From contig SCFE01000039.1 of NCBI GenBank assembly GCA_004352715.1, forward strand, positions 1,150,770 to 1,214,769: a stretch of 64,000 bases of DNA, in the 5' to 3' direction. Under the pieces are notes generated by a model. It was not told the DNA's origin. It made no database searches and worked only from the letters and a program-made list of their open reading frames with translations. A program made the position numbers and the translations under genes. Shown piece after piece: positions 11,231 to 21,240 of the stretch. Source of the DNA: Hofstenia miamia (Eukaryota > Xenacoelomorpha > Acoela). Each line of letters opens with the position of its first letter. Position 1 is the first letter of the stretch.

Positions 11231-12248
11231 TATATATATATGTATATANNNNNNNNNNNNNNNNNNNNNNNNNNNNNNNNNNNNNNNNNNNNNNNNNNNN
11301 NNNNNNNNNNNNNNNNNNNNNNNNNNNNNNNNNNNNNNNNNNNNNNNNNNNNNNNNNNNNNNNNNNNNNNNNNNNNNNNNNNNNNNNNNNNNNNNNNNNN
11401 NNNNNNNNNNNNNNNNNNNNNNNNNNNNNNNNNNNNNNNNNNNNNNNNNNNNNNNNNNNNNNNNNNNNNNNNNNNNNNNNNNNNNNNNNNNNNNNNNNNN
11501 NNNNNNNNNNNNNNNNNNNNNNNNNNNNNNNNNNNNNNNNNNNNNNNNNNNNNNNNNNNNNNNNNNNNNNNNNNNNNNNNNNNNNNNNNNNNNNNNNNNN
11601 NNNNNNNNNNNNNNNNNNNNNNNNNNNNNNNNNNNNNNNNNNNNNNNNNNNNNNNNNNNNNNNNNNNNNNNNNNNNNNNNNNNNNNNNNNNNNNNNNNNN
11701 NNNNNNNNNNNNNNNNNNNNNNNNNNNNNNNNNNNNNNNNNNNNNNNNNNNNNNNNNNNNNNNNNNNNNNNNNNNNNNNNNNNNNNNNNNNNNNNNNNNN
11801 NNNNNNNNNNNNNNNNNNNNNNNNNNNNNNNNNNNNNNNNNNNNNNNNNNNNNNNNNNNNNNNNNNNNNNNNNNNNNNNNNNNNNNNNNNNNNNNNNNNN
11901 NNNNNNNNNNNNNNNNNNNNNNNNNNNNNNNNNNNNNNNNNNNNNNNNNNNNNNNNNNNNNNNNNNNNNNNNNNNNNNNNNNNNNNNNNNNNNNNNNNNN
12001 NNNNNNNNNNNNNNNNNNNNNNNNNNNNNNNNNNNNNNNNNNNNNNNNNNNNNNNNNNNNNNNNNNNNNNNNNNNNNNNNNNNNNNNNNNNNNNNNNNNN
12101 NNNNNNNNNNNNNNNNNNNNNNNNNNNNNNNNNNNNNNNNNNNNNNNNNNNNNNNNNNNNNNNNNNNNNNNNNNNNNNNNNNNNNNNNNNNNNNNNNNNN
12201 NNNNNNNNNNNNNNNNNNNNNNNNNNNNNNNNNNNNNNNNNNNNNNNN
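11231..12248. repeat. (TA)n tract running into a 1000-N gap
   Basis: About 18 bp of TA (11231-11248) is followed by exactly 1000 N (11249-12248), a default gap size, so the true distance is unknown. The far side of the gap is Penelope-like coding sequence. Confidence 0.9.
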
Positions 12249-12462
12249 GTACGCACACATCTAGAAAATTTAGTTTGTTGTTTACTTGACATTCCATGGT
12301 GAATTGAATATCCTTAAGATGACTATTGAGATATTTTAGAAAATTGTTTGCTTCATCTTTTTCTTTAAATATTGCAAACACATCATCAACATATCTAAAG
12401 TAACGCTGTGGCTTGGTTATAGATGCTTCTTCAAAATTACTTTCAATGATGACCATTGAAAA
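12249..12462 (-). pseudogene. Penelope-like reverse transcriptase fragment
   Basis: The minus-strand frame from 12456 reads through the polymerase catalytic box RYVDDVFAIF, about 35 residues of helix, then KLNFLDVCV, and enters the gap still open. RYVDD followed by a NFLDV block is characteristic of Penelope-like retroelements, which pair a telomerase-related reverse transcriptase with a GIY-YIG endonuclease. No stop interrupts the 70 visible codons, so the hidden part may be fairly intact. The fragment begins directly beside a (TA)n tract (12464-12483), which suggests 5' truncation at a TA target. Confidence 0.8.
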
Positions 12463-12463
12463 T

Positions 12464-12483
12464 TATATATATATATATATATA
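12464..12483. repeat. (TA)n tract at the 5' edge of a Penelope-like fragment
   Basis: A 20-bp TA run lies directly upstream (minus sense) of the reverse transcriptase fragment. Confidence 0.85.
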
Positions 12484-12484
12484 C

Positions 12485-15400
12485 GGTATATGTATACAAA
12501 GCAATTGATGTGTATTAAACGGCTAATTTTCTACACTAAATTGTTCATTTAATTTATATATCTATTTCATGCTAGTTAATGTATGCTACAAATTTCTGCA
12601 TGAGCCCTCTTTACTTATCAAAGCTTTAGAGTAACCTCAAGATATCAATTTTTAACAAGGTCCGTGATGGCATTTATCAAAATTCTCAATTGATTTATCT
12701 CAATTCTCAGTTCTTCTTTCAAAAGAATCAACTACTCATTTAGCAAAATTCTTGACAAATATTCTCTACTTTTTCTCGATTTGTTTTCTCAGCACTATTT
12801 TTAAAATTCACCATCCAAAATAGTATAATGTGAGAGGCCAAAGGATAGTATTTCTTCAAATTCAACGTGCAGAACGAACAACACTCTGGCAATGATGACG
12901 TTTACTATCTATGCCCTGAACAGGTTCACAAAAACACGCTTATCTGCATTGCCTAGTTGATTTGTATTTCGCAACAAACCTTTGTACTTGTGAACTTAAA
13001 TGTATATCTTCTAAGTTTTCGACAGTTTGAAATCTATTTAGAAATTAAATTTTATACATCTCAATGCGGTACTTCTTGCTTAGCTAATACATGCTATATT
13101 TCTAAAGAGACACTTGACTATAATTATTAATAACCAATAAACCATACACATTATTCAATTTTTGTGTTTTATTTAAATTTTTTCACAAATCTATAAGCAT
13201 TATACTGATAATTAATATATTTATATGCTTATTTGACGTGAGATAGCTGGGCTTGGATTATAAGTCATCTTCAAGAATGCATGAAATATATTTACAATAA
13301 CTAAATATGTATTGCCTGCATTTTTAAAACCAAATATAATAGAATCATGTTTTATTGTTTATTTAATAGCTGATCATTCTTGTTTTATTAGCATATCAGT
13401 AGCTTCCATCCAAAATCTCATGGGAGGAGGCAGGAGAAGATACGTAAGGATTTTTAAAGAGTTGAGATCACTTTGCCCCCCACCAGAATCGATGCCTTAA
13501 TAATGTACATGTACATGACTTTACAAATTTTGCATAATTTGATCTCTGTAGTATATAGAAATGGTCTTTCTTTGCAGATGCTTGTGGATATATATGCTGG
13601 ATGACAAGGAGGTAGGCAAAATTTTTTTGACGAGCAGGGCATCATAAAGTTATGACCAAAAGCGGTGCGAAAATTTTTAAAAATATTGAAAAATTAAACT
13701 ATAAAAAATGCATTTCATGATATTAGTTATTAAGTTTTTCTATTTTTACATAAATTTTTTTATAATTAACTTCAAAATCAATTTTGAAGGCCTGGCAGTA
13801 AACATTCCACCTTATCCCCCTTAAGTACGCAACTGTAGGGTGATGCTTTTGTAACTACATAGATCTATCAGTTAATGCTGAAAGAAGATTCTTAAATTTT
13901 ATATTGGTGTAATTATTATTGAAATATGATGTTAAAAAATTATGCAAACGATGAAATTTGCAACGTGTGAAAACATGGCGTCCATGGTAATAAATTTTGA
14001 ATATTTTGAGGATTTTGTAACCTCTAGATATTCTGTTAGAATTAAGCTTAGGCGCAAATCCTTTGATTTATGCAAATAATATTCGTTCATAGCCGTTGTT
14101 TAGATAGTTATTTTCTCGATTGGAACTGGAAGGGAACCCAACAGTTATTTATCAGAAAGCAAAATGTTACAGAGTAGTTGTTGTTCTCATGAACACTAGA
14201 CCGCCTCATTATTTGAACTCTAAGTATGGAAGAAATATCAATATGTTTCAAAAATCGGATTTCTCATTGAAAAAAATATTATTTGCCTGTACTCCAGACA
14301 CAAGAAGAAGTTTTAGTACAAATCTTCAACATTGCCTAGACTGAATTGTGTGTTTGTGATAAGCATCAAAAAATTTGGGGGGAACTTTTTTACCCTAAGC
14401 TCGATAAAAATTTTATAATTTTCAATCCATGTAACTGCACCCTGGATGCAAGCAAAATAAATTATTAGATAACAACTGATATTAGAATACATTTTCTATG
14501 CATATGTTCATTATATTGTAGACGTTTTACCATGAATTGGTTCAATTTACACTTGTAAGGCACATAAGTCATTAAAAATTCGGACATTTTGTAGAATATG
14601 GGAGGGGGAGGGAGGCAAGGCCCCGCCCGAAGAGCACGATGCTCATGCATTTGGGTGCACATAGTTATTATCGAGTAGGCTTTCCATTGAACATATTATG
14701 CAAATTTAAATTAAGATATTTTTAAAAAAATATTGACATAGCCTAAAGTAAATGTTATAAATATTAACATAGGTCGGAATAAGCATGAATTTTGTTAAGA
14801 AACAACTAAGTACATTTTAAAATATTATATTAGAACCAAAGAAAATTGTATATTATATGTATATATATATATCAAGTTCATACAAAACCTCCAATTTTTG
14901 AAAGCTAACAGGTGTAAATTAAGTTTAACATCACACTAATCGTTTTTAGAAGTCTTCATAAAAATTACTTTCCTAATCACATTTTTTTGCCAAATATAGT
15001 AAGCATTGGAAATTTACTTGTGCAAGATATCTATTCTTTAATGTTCCATAATCGCGAAGAATACAAAGTGAAACTGTTAGTGTTTGCAAATTGTAGATAA
15101 ATATTGTGACATTGAGTCCTTTGGTGGGAGCATAATTGCTTTTCGTCCGTATAATATGCACATAGAATGTAATTAAATTGGAGTTAAGCCTCAATTGAGA
15201 AAGCGGTTGCATGTGAAAGGTCATGTACATAGAAAAATATATTTTAGCAAAAAATCAATTAATACAATTAATGTGTATTTTGATGAAGAAAAATTTTGGA
15301 AATTGAACTATTTACCGGGTTACATAGCATCAAGTGGACTTCAATAAAAAAACTCTAAATTTAATATAATAAGAATATGATTAATTTATTAATTTATTAT

Positions 15401-17123
15401 TTAAGATAATAAAAAGAAAAGTTAAAAAATGATTTGTTTTTAATTGATAAAAATTACCTTTGTTGTGTGTTTATATATATTACGGAAGCTACGTCACAAG
15501 AGAATGGCAAAAGGCATCATTGTTACAAAAATAACGTTTAATTAAATAAGTCATAAAAGCTGATTAAAGATTGGCTAGAAATTCTTTCAATTTCCTAAAG
15601 ACAAGCATTTTATTGTGTATCCCCAGTAAAGTGCGAGAGAGTGTAAAATAGAATTAGTAATGATTTTATTAGCAATGGCGATCTACATTATAAGAATGTT
15701 ATTTTCCGCTCTCTGTGAGAATAGGGCGAGAGGGTGATTTGCCAAGCGTCGTTTTAGCAACTGTGACATATGAAAGCAAAGTCGGTATCTTTCAAAACAA
15801 GTTCGATGGATAAAAAATAAATTGGTTTCTCCTGACACAAAGATAATCTGCGTTCTTTTTAATGTAGCTTTTAATTTATAAACTGGAGGCTTTTAATTCC
15901 TCCGTCTGCTAATAATCAATTATTGTCGATTCGTTCACTTACACTTTTACCATGCTGTCATTGATGATTGATAATTACATGATACGAGGGTTAATTACAT
16001 TAAAATGGTTAGTATTAATTAAAAAACTCTTTCCTCACTTGTTTTGATGGTTCTTCATATAAATCCTAAAATATTTTTTTGAGTGAGTAATTAATTATAA
16101 TTTATTCAAAAATTCCAAAATTTGAGAAAAAACTTTTCGATTACTTTTTCAAATAATCAATATATACTTTAAGCATTTAGGGCATTAGGTATATAATAAT
16201 AATTTCAAAGAAAATTCATCGTTAATCTTTATTTTAGCATCTACTTTAATAACATCAATAGTTGATATCAAAACAAAATTTCGAAGTTCATAAACGATGC
16301 ATCACTTTAATATGTTATGTTTTCACCAAATATGATGTGTCATGTTATGCCTTCTTATTAAAACTAAATCATGACTCGCCCTTAATGAGTGCTATAGACT
16401 TAAATTAGCAATAAACAGTAAATTATATCAAAAAAGACTTCAATTTAACAGTTCATTGCCTAAATGATGGTGAAATGGATTTTTCTCAAGTAGTTTTGAC
16501 AAGGAATTGATTGCTACTGTTCTACAAATTTAAAATTTGAAAAAATAGGCTTCACAAACGGGCCTATTTAATTCATTATTTGCCCTAGATTAGCGAGGTC
16601 CTACAAGAGTAAATGGTTAATTTTGAATTATGAATATTACTGCAGGCAAATCTTTGAACATTAGCATTACTGTATGTACTTCAAATGTGCTAGCTCAAAT
16701 GTATATGGGTGCAACGAGTTCAGTTACAATAATTATGCAAGGACAACTATATATTTTTGTTAGCAAAGTTTTTCATTTGGGGAAAACTGTTAAAAAATTC
16801 GAACTATTTGAAGGATCTTGATATTTTGAAGATTATTAACTATATTAATATCAAGAATGTGAGGCATCTTGCAAGTAACATTAGATAGATATTTTACAAT
16901 TCTAAAATTGTTAGTCTTGACGACAATATTATTTAATTGATTGGCTCTACATTTTCGTTGACAAAAATTGATTCACGTCCAAATAATATATAGTTGTCTT
17001 TGCAATTATCACTCTTGTTTTCAACGTGTAAAATATCTCAGTAAAAATTCTATATATTTATTCATTTAGATTCAATTATATCTAAGGAATACAGGTAGGT
17101 TGAATGTTTAGACATGCGTAATT
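12485..17123. other. Anonymous AT-rich sequence, 4.6 kb
   Basis: No gene or element is recognised. Local features are a purine-rich patch (13418-13445), a GC-rich patch (14592-14640), a short TA tract (about 14857-14871) and open frames of 62-85 codons on both strands without family features. Confidence 0.5.
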
Positions 17124-18105
17124 ATGTATTTTGAGAAGCAAGTACTTGAAGGAGTCATCAAATTATTAACATCTCTCGAAGAAAAGACTAAAATGTTATG
17201 TGAAGATACCTATCTATATAAGAGGATAGTGCTTCCATTACTCAAAACACCATACCGCATCGTATTGAACTTAAGATTCAAATCTCATCAACCCCTATTC
17301 AGAAATTTTCAAAAATGGAAAAATAATATTTTTAAATTTAACAAATCATTGGCCATCTTCTCATCTTTTTAAATAATATCAATCCATTTTTAAAATATTC
17401 ATTTGAAAAAAACAAAATGAAAGATTATTTTCATAGATGTTGAAATTATTAAAACTGGAGATAATTTTATAAAAACTCCAAAAATACTGGACTTACTTCC
17501 GTTTGCATCGCATTCTGAGTTGATGAAAAAACGAATACGATCAAAGCATTTCTAAATCAAGCTTTTTTACATGCTCAACATACGAACATTTGTCAAGCGC
17601 ATTTGAAATAATTTCGAACTGTTGAAAAATAATTAAGTCGAAATATTTTCTAATACACCACAACCAAGAAAAGATCATTTACAAAAGAGAATAATTTTGA
17701 AAATACCGTGCTTTACATCAATTTCAGTAAACACCTTAAAAAAGATCTAACAATGTAAATGTCAAGGTTATGCCAATATTTCAAACTATGAAGACCTCGT
17801 ATTTTCTCAAAAACAAAGACTTCCTATTCTTGTAGTTTCCTCACGTGGACATCTTCAATCTGAAATATATGGCCATGAAGATTCATGGAAGAGGAAACAT
17901 TGGATTATTTTAATAAACACCAAGCCTACGGAAATTGCAGAAGCTATAGTCATAAAAGAAACTAAGGAGAATCTATTAAATGTACAAATATGTCAAAAGT
18001 TAAACATAGCATAAGATCTACGAATTGCAATTTGAAAATCATAGTCTTTGTATTTACCACTATTAGTGTTTTGTACTGACGATGAGTGCTAGCTTAAGTT
18101 CACTT
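17124..18105 (+). pseudogene. Decayed Penelope-like element
   Basis: From about 17325 the DNA aligns by eye with the better copy at 53930-54790. Matching blocks are the stretch after the catalytic box, the FLDV region, a segment reading AATACACCACAACCAAGAAAAGATCA, a TTTTCTCAAAA segment and the end of the coding region before a TACTGACGATGAGTG terminus (about 18073-18087). Stops and frameshifts are frequent. An upstream 82-codon open frame (17124-17372) may be the N-terminal part: its FKSHQPLFRNF resembles the KIHKP-PLRPI block of these polymerases. That extension is uncertain. Confidence 0.65.
18074..18100 (+). ncRNA. Degenerate hammerhead-ribozyme motif
   Basis: CTGACGA followed by TGAGTG matches the start of the hammerhead core and helix II seen in the related copy at 54774. 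The closing half of helix II and the GAAA box are lost. It is a relic at the 3' end of the Penelope-like copy. Confidence 0.35.
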
Positions 18106-18110
18106 TGTAC

Positions 18111-18111
<1 letters not shown>

Positions 18112-18148
<37 letters not shown>

Positions 18149-18216
18149 TATATATATAATATTTATTTATATTTATATATATATATTTATATATATATAT
18201 ATATATATATCTGCAA
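18112..18216. repeat. (TA)n array at the 3' end of a Penelope-like copy
   Basis: About 100 bp of TA with a few interruptions starts within about 25 bp of the hammerhead relic that ends the element. Confidence 0.9.
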
Positions 18217-19149
18217 ACATGCATATACCTTTTTCTTCCTACAGGCACACTACACCACGCACTCACAAGAATAGGCATTCAAAATTATTGAAAAATTGGA
18301 TCCTTGCTTTTCCTGTTTGCTACTTTGCGACAAACTACGAGAGTTAAGAAGTTTATGAATCACAGCGCACGATGTATGTATTCAACTATATTCAATATGT
18401 GAGACAGGATCTTTTCTTAACCTATTCTACACTAATTTCTCTGTATAGAAACTATATTATTTTACTGTTATAGCAAATTGTAGAAACTTTGCTGGATTGT
18501 ACATTGATAAGAAAATCAACATTTTTTGTACATGAATATATCTAGATTAAGGAATGTCAAAAGGCATAACTTAATAAGGTATGGATGGTGGCATTAATAA
18601 GTTAAAATTTGTCATAATATTCATTATCATTTTGAACAATGTACTACATGGATTCAATGATAATTTTTATGAAGTTTTGATTGTATGAAGAGACTGCTTT
18701 CATTTTGAAATTGCAAGTTGAAAATTCTTTAAGAATTTAAATATCTTGTGTCAATTACCTCGTCTTTTAAAAGCTATTCGATGGCATTTTTTCAAGGCGA
18801 TATGCATTTCATTAGCATACGTTTTAATGCTCAGAAACTGCGTCAGTATAATAAATGTGAGAAGATAAACTGCTTCTATGAAATTTCATCCAACAATATT
18901 ACATTCATCAAGTCACTTTTTTAGAATAAAAATCGTAATGAATACTTTATTAAGTTATAGTATTTTCACTATTCATGGTCATGACAATTGTATTTGATAA
19001 CTACAATAAACTAAAAATAAAAAACTTACATTTTCCCAAACTCCCAATGCTACCTAAAAGATTAGTGCAAATTTTCAATTACTACAATTATGTCATGCAT
19101 ATTTCGATTTTTATAATAGATCAAACATTTGGACTTAATGTAAACCCAT
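18217..19149. other. Anonymous AT-rich sequence
   Basis: Nothing recognised in about 930 bp between two TA tracts. Confidence 0.5.
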
Positions 19150-19171
19150 GTATGTATATATATATATATAT
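19150..19171. repeat. (TA)n tract 3' of a minus-strand Penelope-like element
   Basis: A 20-bp TA run lies about 60 bp beyond the hammerhead motif of the element at 19232-19885. Confidence 0.85.
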
Positions 19172-19231
19172 ATTTAGAAGTAATTATACTGAGCTTTGCA
19201 ATATTCATTTTTAAACGCTATGAAAAATATA

Positions 19232-19262
19232 GACAGGTTTCGATTCTGAAAATCATCATCAG
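19232..19262 (-). ncRNA. Hammerhead ribozyme motif (complete core)
   Basis: On the minus strand all core elements are present in order. CTGATGA (19262-19256) is followed by helix II, a 4-bp GATT/AATC stem with loop TTCAG. GAAA (19241-19238) comes next. Then a minimal helix III reads ACCUGU, in which A-U and C-G can pair, and it leads to a GUC cleavage triplet (19234-19232). Hammerheads with very short helix III are known from the terminal repeats of Penelope-like elements. This one lies about 70 bp after the stop of such an element on the same strand. Helix I was not traced, so activity is not proved. Confidence 0.7.
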
Positions 19263-19333
19263 TAACAAATATGCGGGGAAATAAATATTTACAATTGACT
19301 ACACTATTATAATACAAAATTACTGCATGCACA

Positions 19334-19885
19334 CTAAAATAAATTTAATGTTATCATGCTTTGTTGCTTATTTAGTAATTGATGTTTCTTTGTATGCTTG
19401 ATGATTAAAGCTTCGCCTATTTTAGGATGTTGTGTTCTTAGTTGCATGTAAAAATTTTTTTCTTTAGCTTGGTGTTCGTGCACAAATATTTCTGATCTTA
19501 GGTGTCCGTTAATATGCTCCTTCATTCTTGTTACCAAATGTCGTTTTGTTTCCCCGACGTATGATTTTTCACAATCATCACATTTATAATTGTAGACAAN
19601 TAGACAACAGAGGAAACTAAATTCTTTGGAACATATCTTTAGTTTTAAACGATGTAAATATAGGAACGATCTTTGTCCATTTTAAATTTGTATTCATAGT
19701 TGTTATTTTCTTTTTTAAACTTTGAATTTGGTTACATACATAAGGAAGCTTTAAATATACATTGATCTTGGTTTCATCAAGCTTTTGTATTGTATTGTCT
19801 TTTTTGTTATTGCAAAATAAAGTCTTTGAATATTGTTTGATTAATTTGTGCGGATAACCATTATCTTCAAGTATTTTAAAAACTT
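19334..19885 (-). pseudogene. Penelope-like element C-terminus with GIY-YIG endonuclease (best preserved copy)
   Basis: The minus frame emerges from the gap at 19885 with NGYPHKLI and LPYVCNQIQSLKKK, the C-terminal end of the polymerase. It continues to KDMF, shifts by one base, and resumes as PKNLVSSVVYNYKCDDC then KSYVGETKRHL and RMKEHINGHLRSEIF, the GIY-YIG nuclease (Y, YVG, R, EH). It ends at a stop at about 19334. The product would cut DNA to prime reverse transcription. Only two defects are visible: a probable 1-bp indel near 19632 and a single N at 19600 flanked by a duplicated TAGACAA, which looks like an assembly join. The upstream two thirds would lie in the 1000-N gap. Confidence 0.8.
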
Positions 19886-20885
19886 NNNNNNNNNNNNNNN
19901 NNNNNNNNNNNNNNNNNNNNNNNNNNNNNNNNNNNNNNNNNNNNNNNNNNNNNNNNNNNNNNNNNNNNNNNNNNNNNNNNNNNNNNNNNNNNNNNNNNNN
20001 NNNNNNNNNNNNNNNNNNNNNNNNNNNNNNNNNNNNNNNNNNNNNNNNNNNNNNNNNNNNNNNNNNNNNNNNNNNNNNNNNNNNNNNNNNNNNNNNNNNN
20101 NNNNNNNNNNNNNNNNNNNNNNNNNNNNNNNNNNNNNNNNNNNNNNNNNNNNNNNNNNNNNNNNNNNNNNNNNNNNNNNNNNNNNNNNNNNNNNNNNNNN
20201 NNNNNNNNNNNNNNNNNNNNNNNNNNNNNNNNNNNNNNNNNNNNNNNNNNNNNNNNNNNNNNNNNNNNNNNNNNNNNNNNNNNNNNNNNNNNNNNNNNNN
20301 NNNNNNNNNNNNNNNNNNNNNNNNNNNNNNNNNNNNNNNNNNNNNNNNNNNNNNNNNNNNNNNNNNNNNNNNNNNNNNNNNNNNNNNNNNNNNNNNNNNN
20401 NNNNNNNNNNNNNNNNNNNNNNNNNNNNNNNNNNNNNNNNNNNNNNNNNNNNNNNNNNNNNNNNNNNNNNNNNNNNNNNNNNNNNNNNNNNNNNNNNNNN
20501 NNNNNNNNNNNNNNNNNNNNNNNNNNNNNNNNNNNNNNNNNNNNNNNNNNNNNNNNNNNNNNNNNNNNNNNNNNNNNNNNNNNNNNNNNNNNNNNNNNNN
20601 NNNNNNNNNNNNNNNNNNNNNNNNNNNNNNNNNNNNNNNNNNNNNNNNNNNNNNNNNNNNNNNNNNNNNNNNNNNNNNNNNNNNNNNNNNNNNNNNNNNN
20701 NNNNNNNNNNNNNNNNNNNNNNNNNNNNNNNNNNNNNNNNNNNNNNNNNNNNNNNNNNNNNNNNNNNNNNNNNNNNNNNNNNNNNNNNNNNNNNNNNNNN
20801 NNNNNNNNNNNNNNNNNNNNNNNNNNNNNNNNNNNNNNNNNNNNNNNNNNNNNNNNNNNNNNNNNNNNNNNNNNNNNNNNNNNNN
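19886..20885. other. Assembly gap, 1000 N
   Basis: Placeholder-length gap. Its left edge cuts a Penelope-like open frame and its right edge begins in (TA)n. It may conceal the rest of that element. Confidence 0.95.
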
Positions 20886-20904
20886 ATATATATATATATA
20901 TATA
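20886..20904. repeat. (TA)n tract at a gap edge
   Basis: A 19-bp TA run joins the gap to the 3' end of a minus-strand Penelope-like fragment. Confidence 0.85.
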
Positions 20905-20950
20905 CTGGTTATAATCTTAAAACTGAGCATTTTTGAATAATGTTTTATTG

Positions 20951-20983
20951 CAACATGTTTCAACAAACATTGTTGTCATTTTC
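20951..20983 (-). ncRNA. Degenerate hammerhead-like motif
   Basis: On the minus strand, ATGA is followed by a CAACAA/TTGTTG stem, then GAAA (G shared with the stem) and ACATGT, a palindromic minimal helix III. The first three core bases (CUG) read AAA, so the ribozyme core is broken. It lies where the complete motif lies in the 19.2-kb copy. Confidence 0.45.
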
Positions 20984-20984
20984 A

Positions 20985-21240
20985 CGCATTTGGAGAAATG
21001 TTCCCGAACTTTTTCTTTTAGAAATTCAGATCTTCAAAATATATTTAGATTTGCTTGATAGCTTTGTTTACTTAATAAGGTTTCTTATTTGATTTTATAC
21101 ATATTGCTTTTGCGATTTTAGTTTCATGATGTCTTATTAGTATTTTGGAATTTTTCATCTTAAGTTCACATCCATCTATATATATTTCGGACTGTAGATG
21201 CCCTCATATATGTTCCTTTGCCCGAGTTTCTAAATTATTA
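20985..21240 (-). pseudogene. Penelope-like GIY-YIG C-terminal fragment
   Basis: Minus translation gives LETRAKEHI, then a TGA where the family has Arg (CGA to TGA), then GHLQSEIYIDGCELKMKN and KIAKAICIKSNKKPY. This matches in order the C-terminal half of the endonuclease domain seen at 19334-19540. It is 5'-truncated near 21240 with no polymerase upstream. Its 3' side meets (TA)n at 20904. Confidence 0.7.

Noticed and set aside
11097-12456. Open frames of 350-450 codons spanning Ns (also at 19.6-20.9, 56.8-57.9 and 59.8-61.0 kb)
   Set aside because: They consist of 1000-N gaps and TA-encoded IYIYIY runs, not coding sequence.
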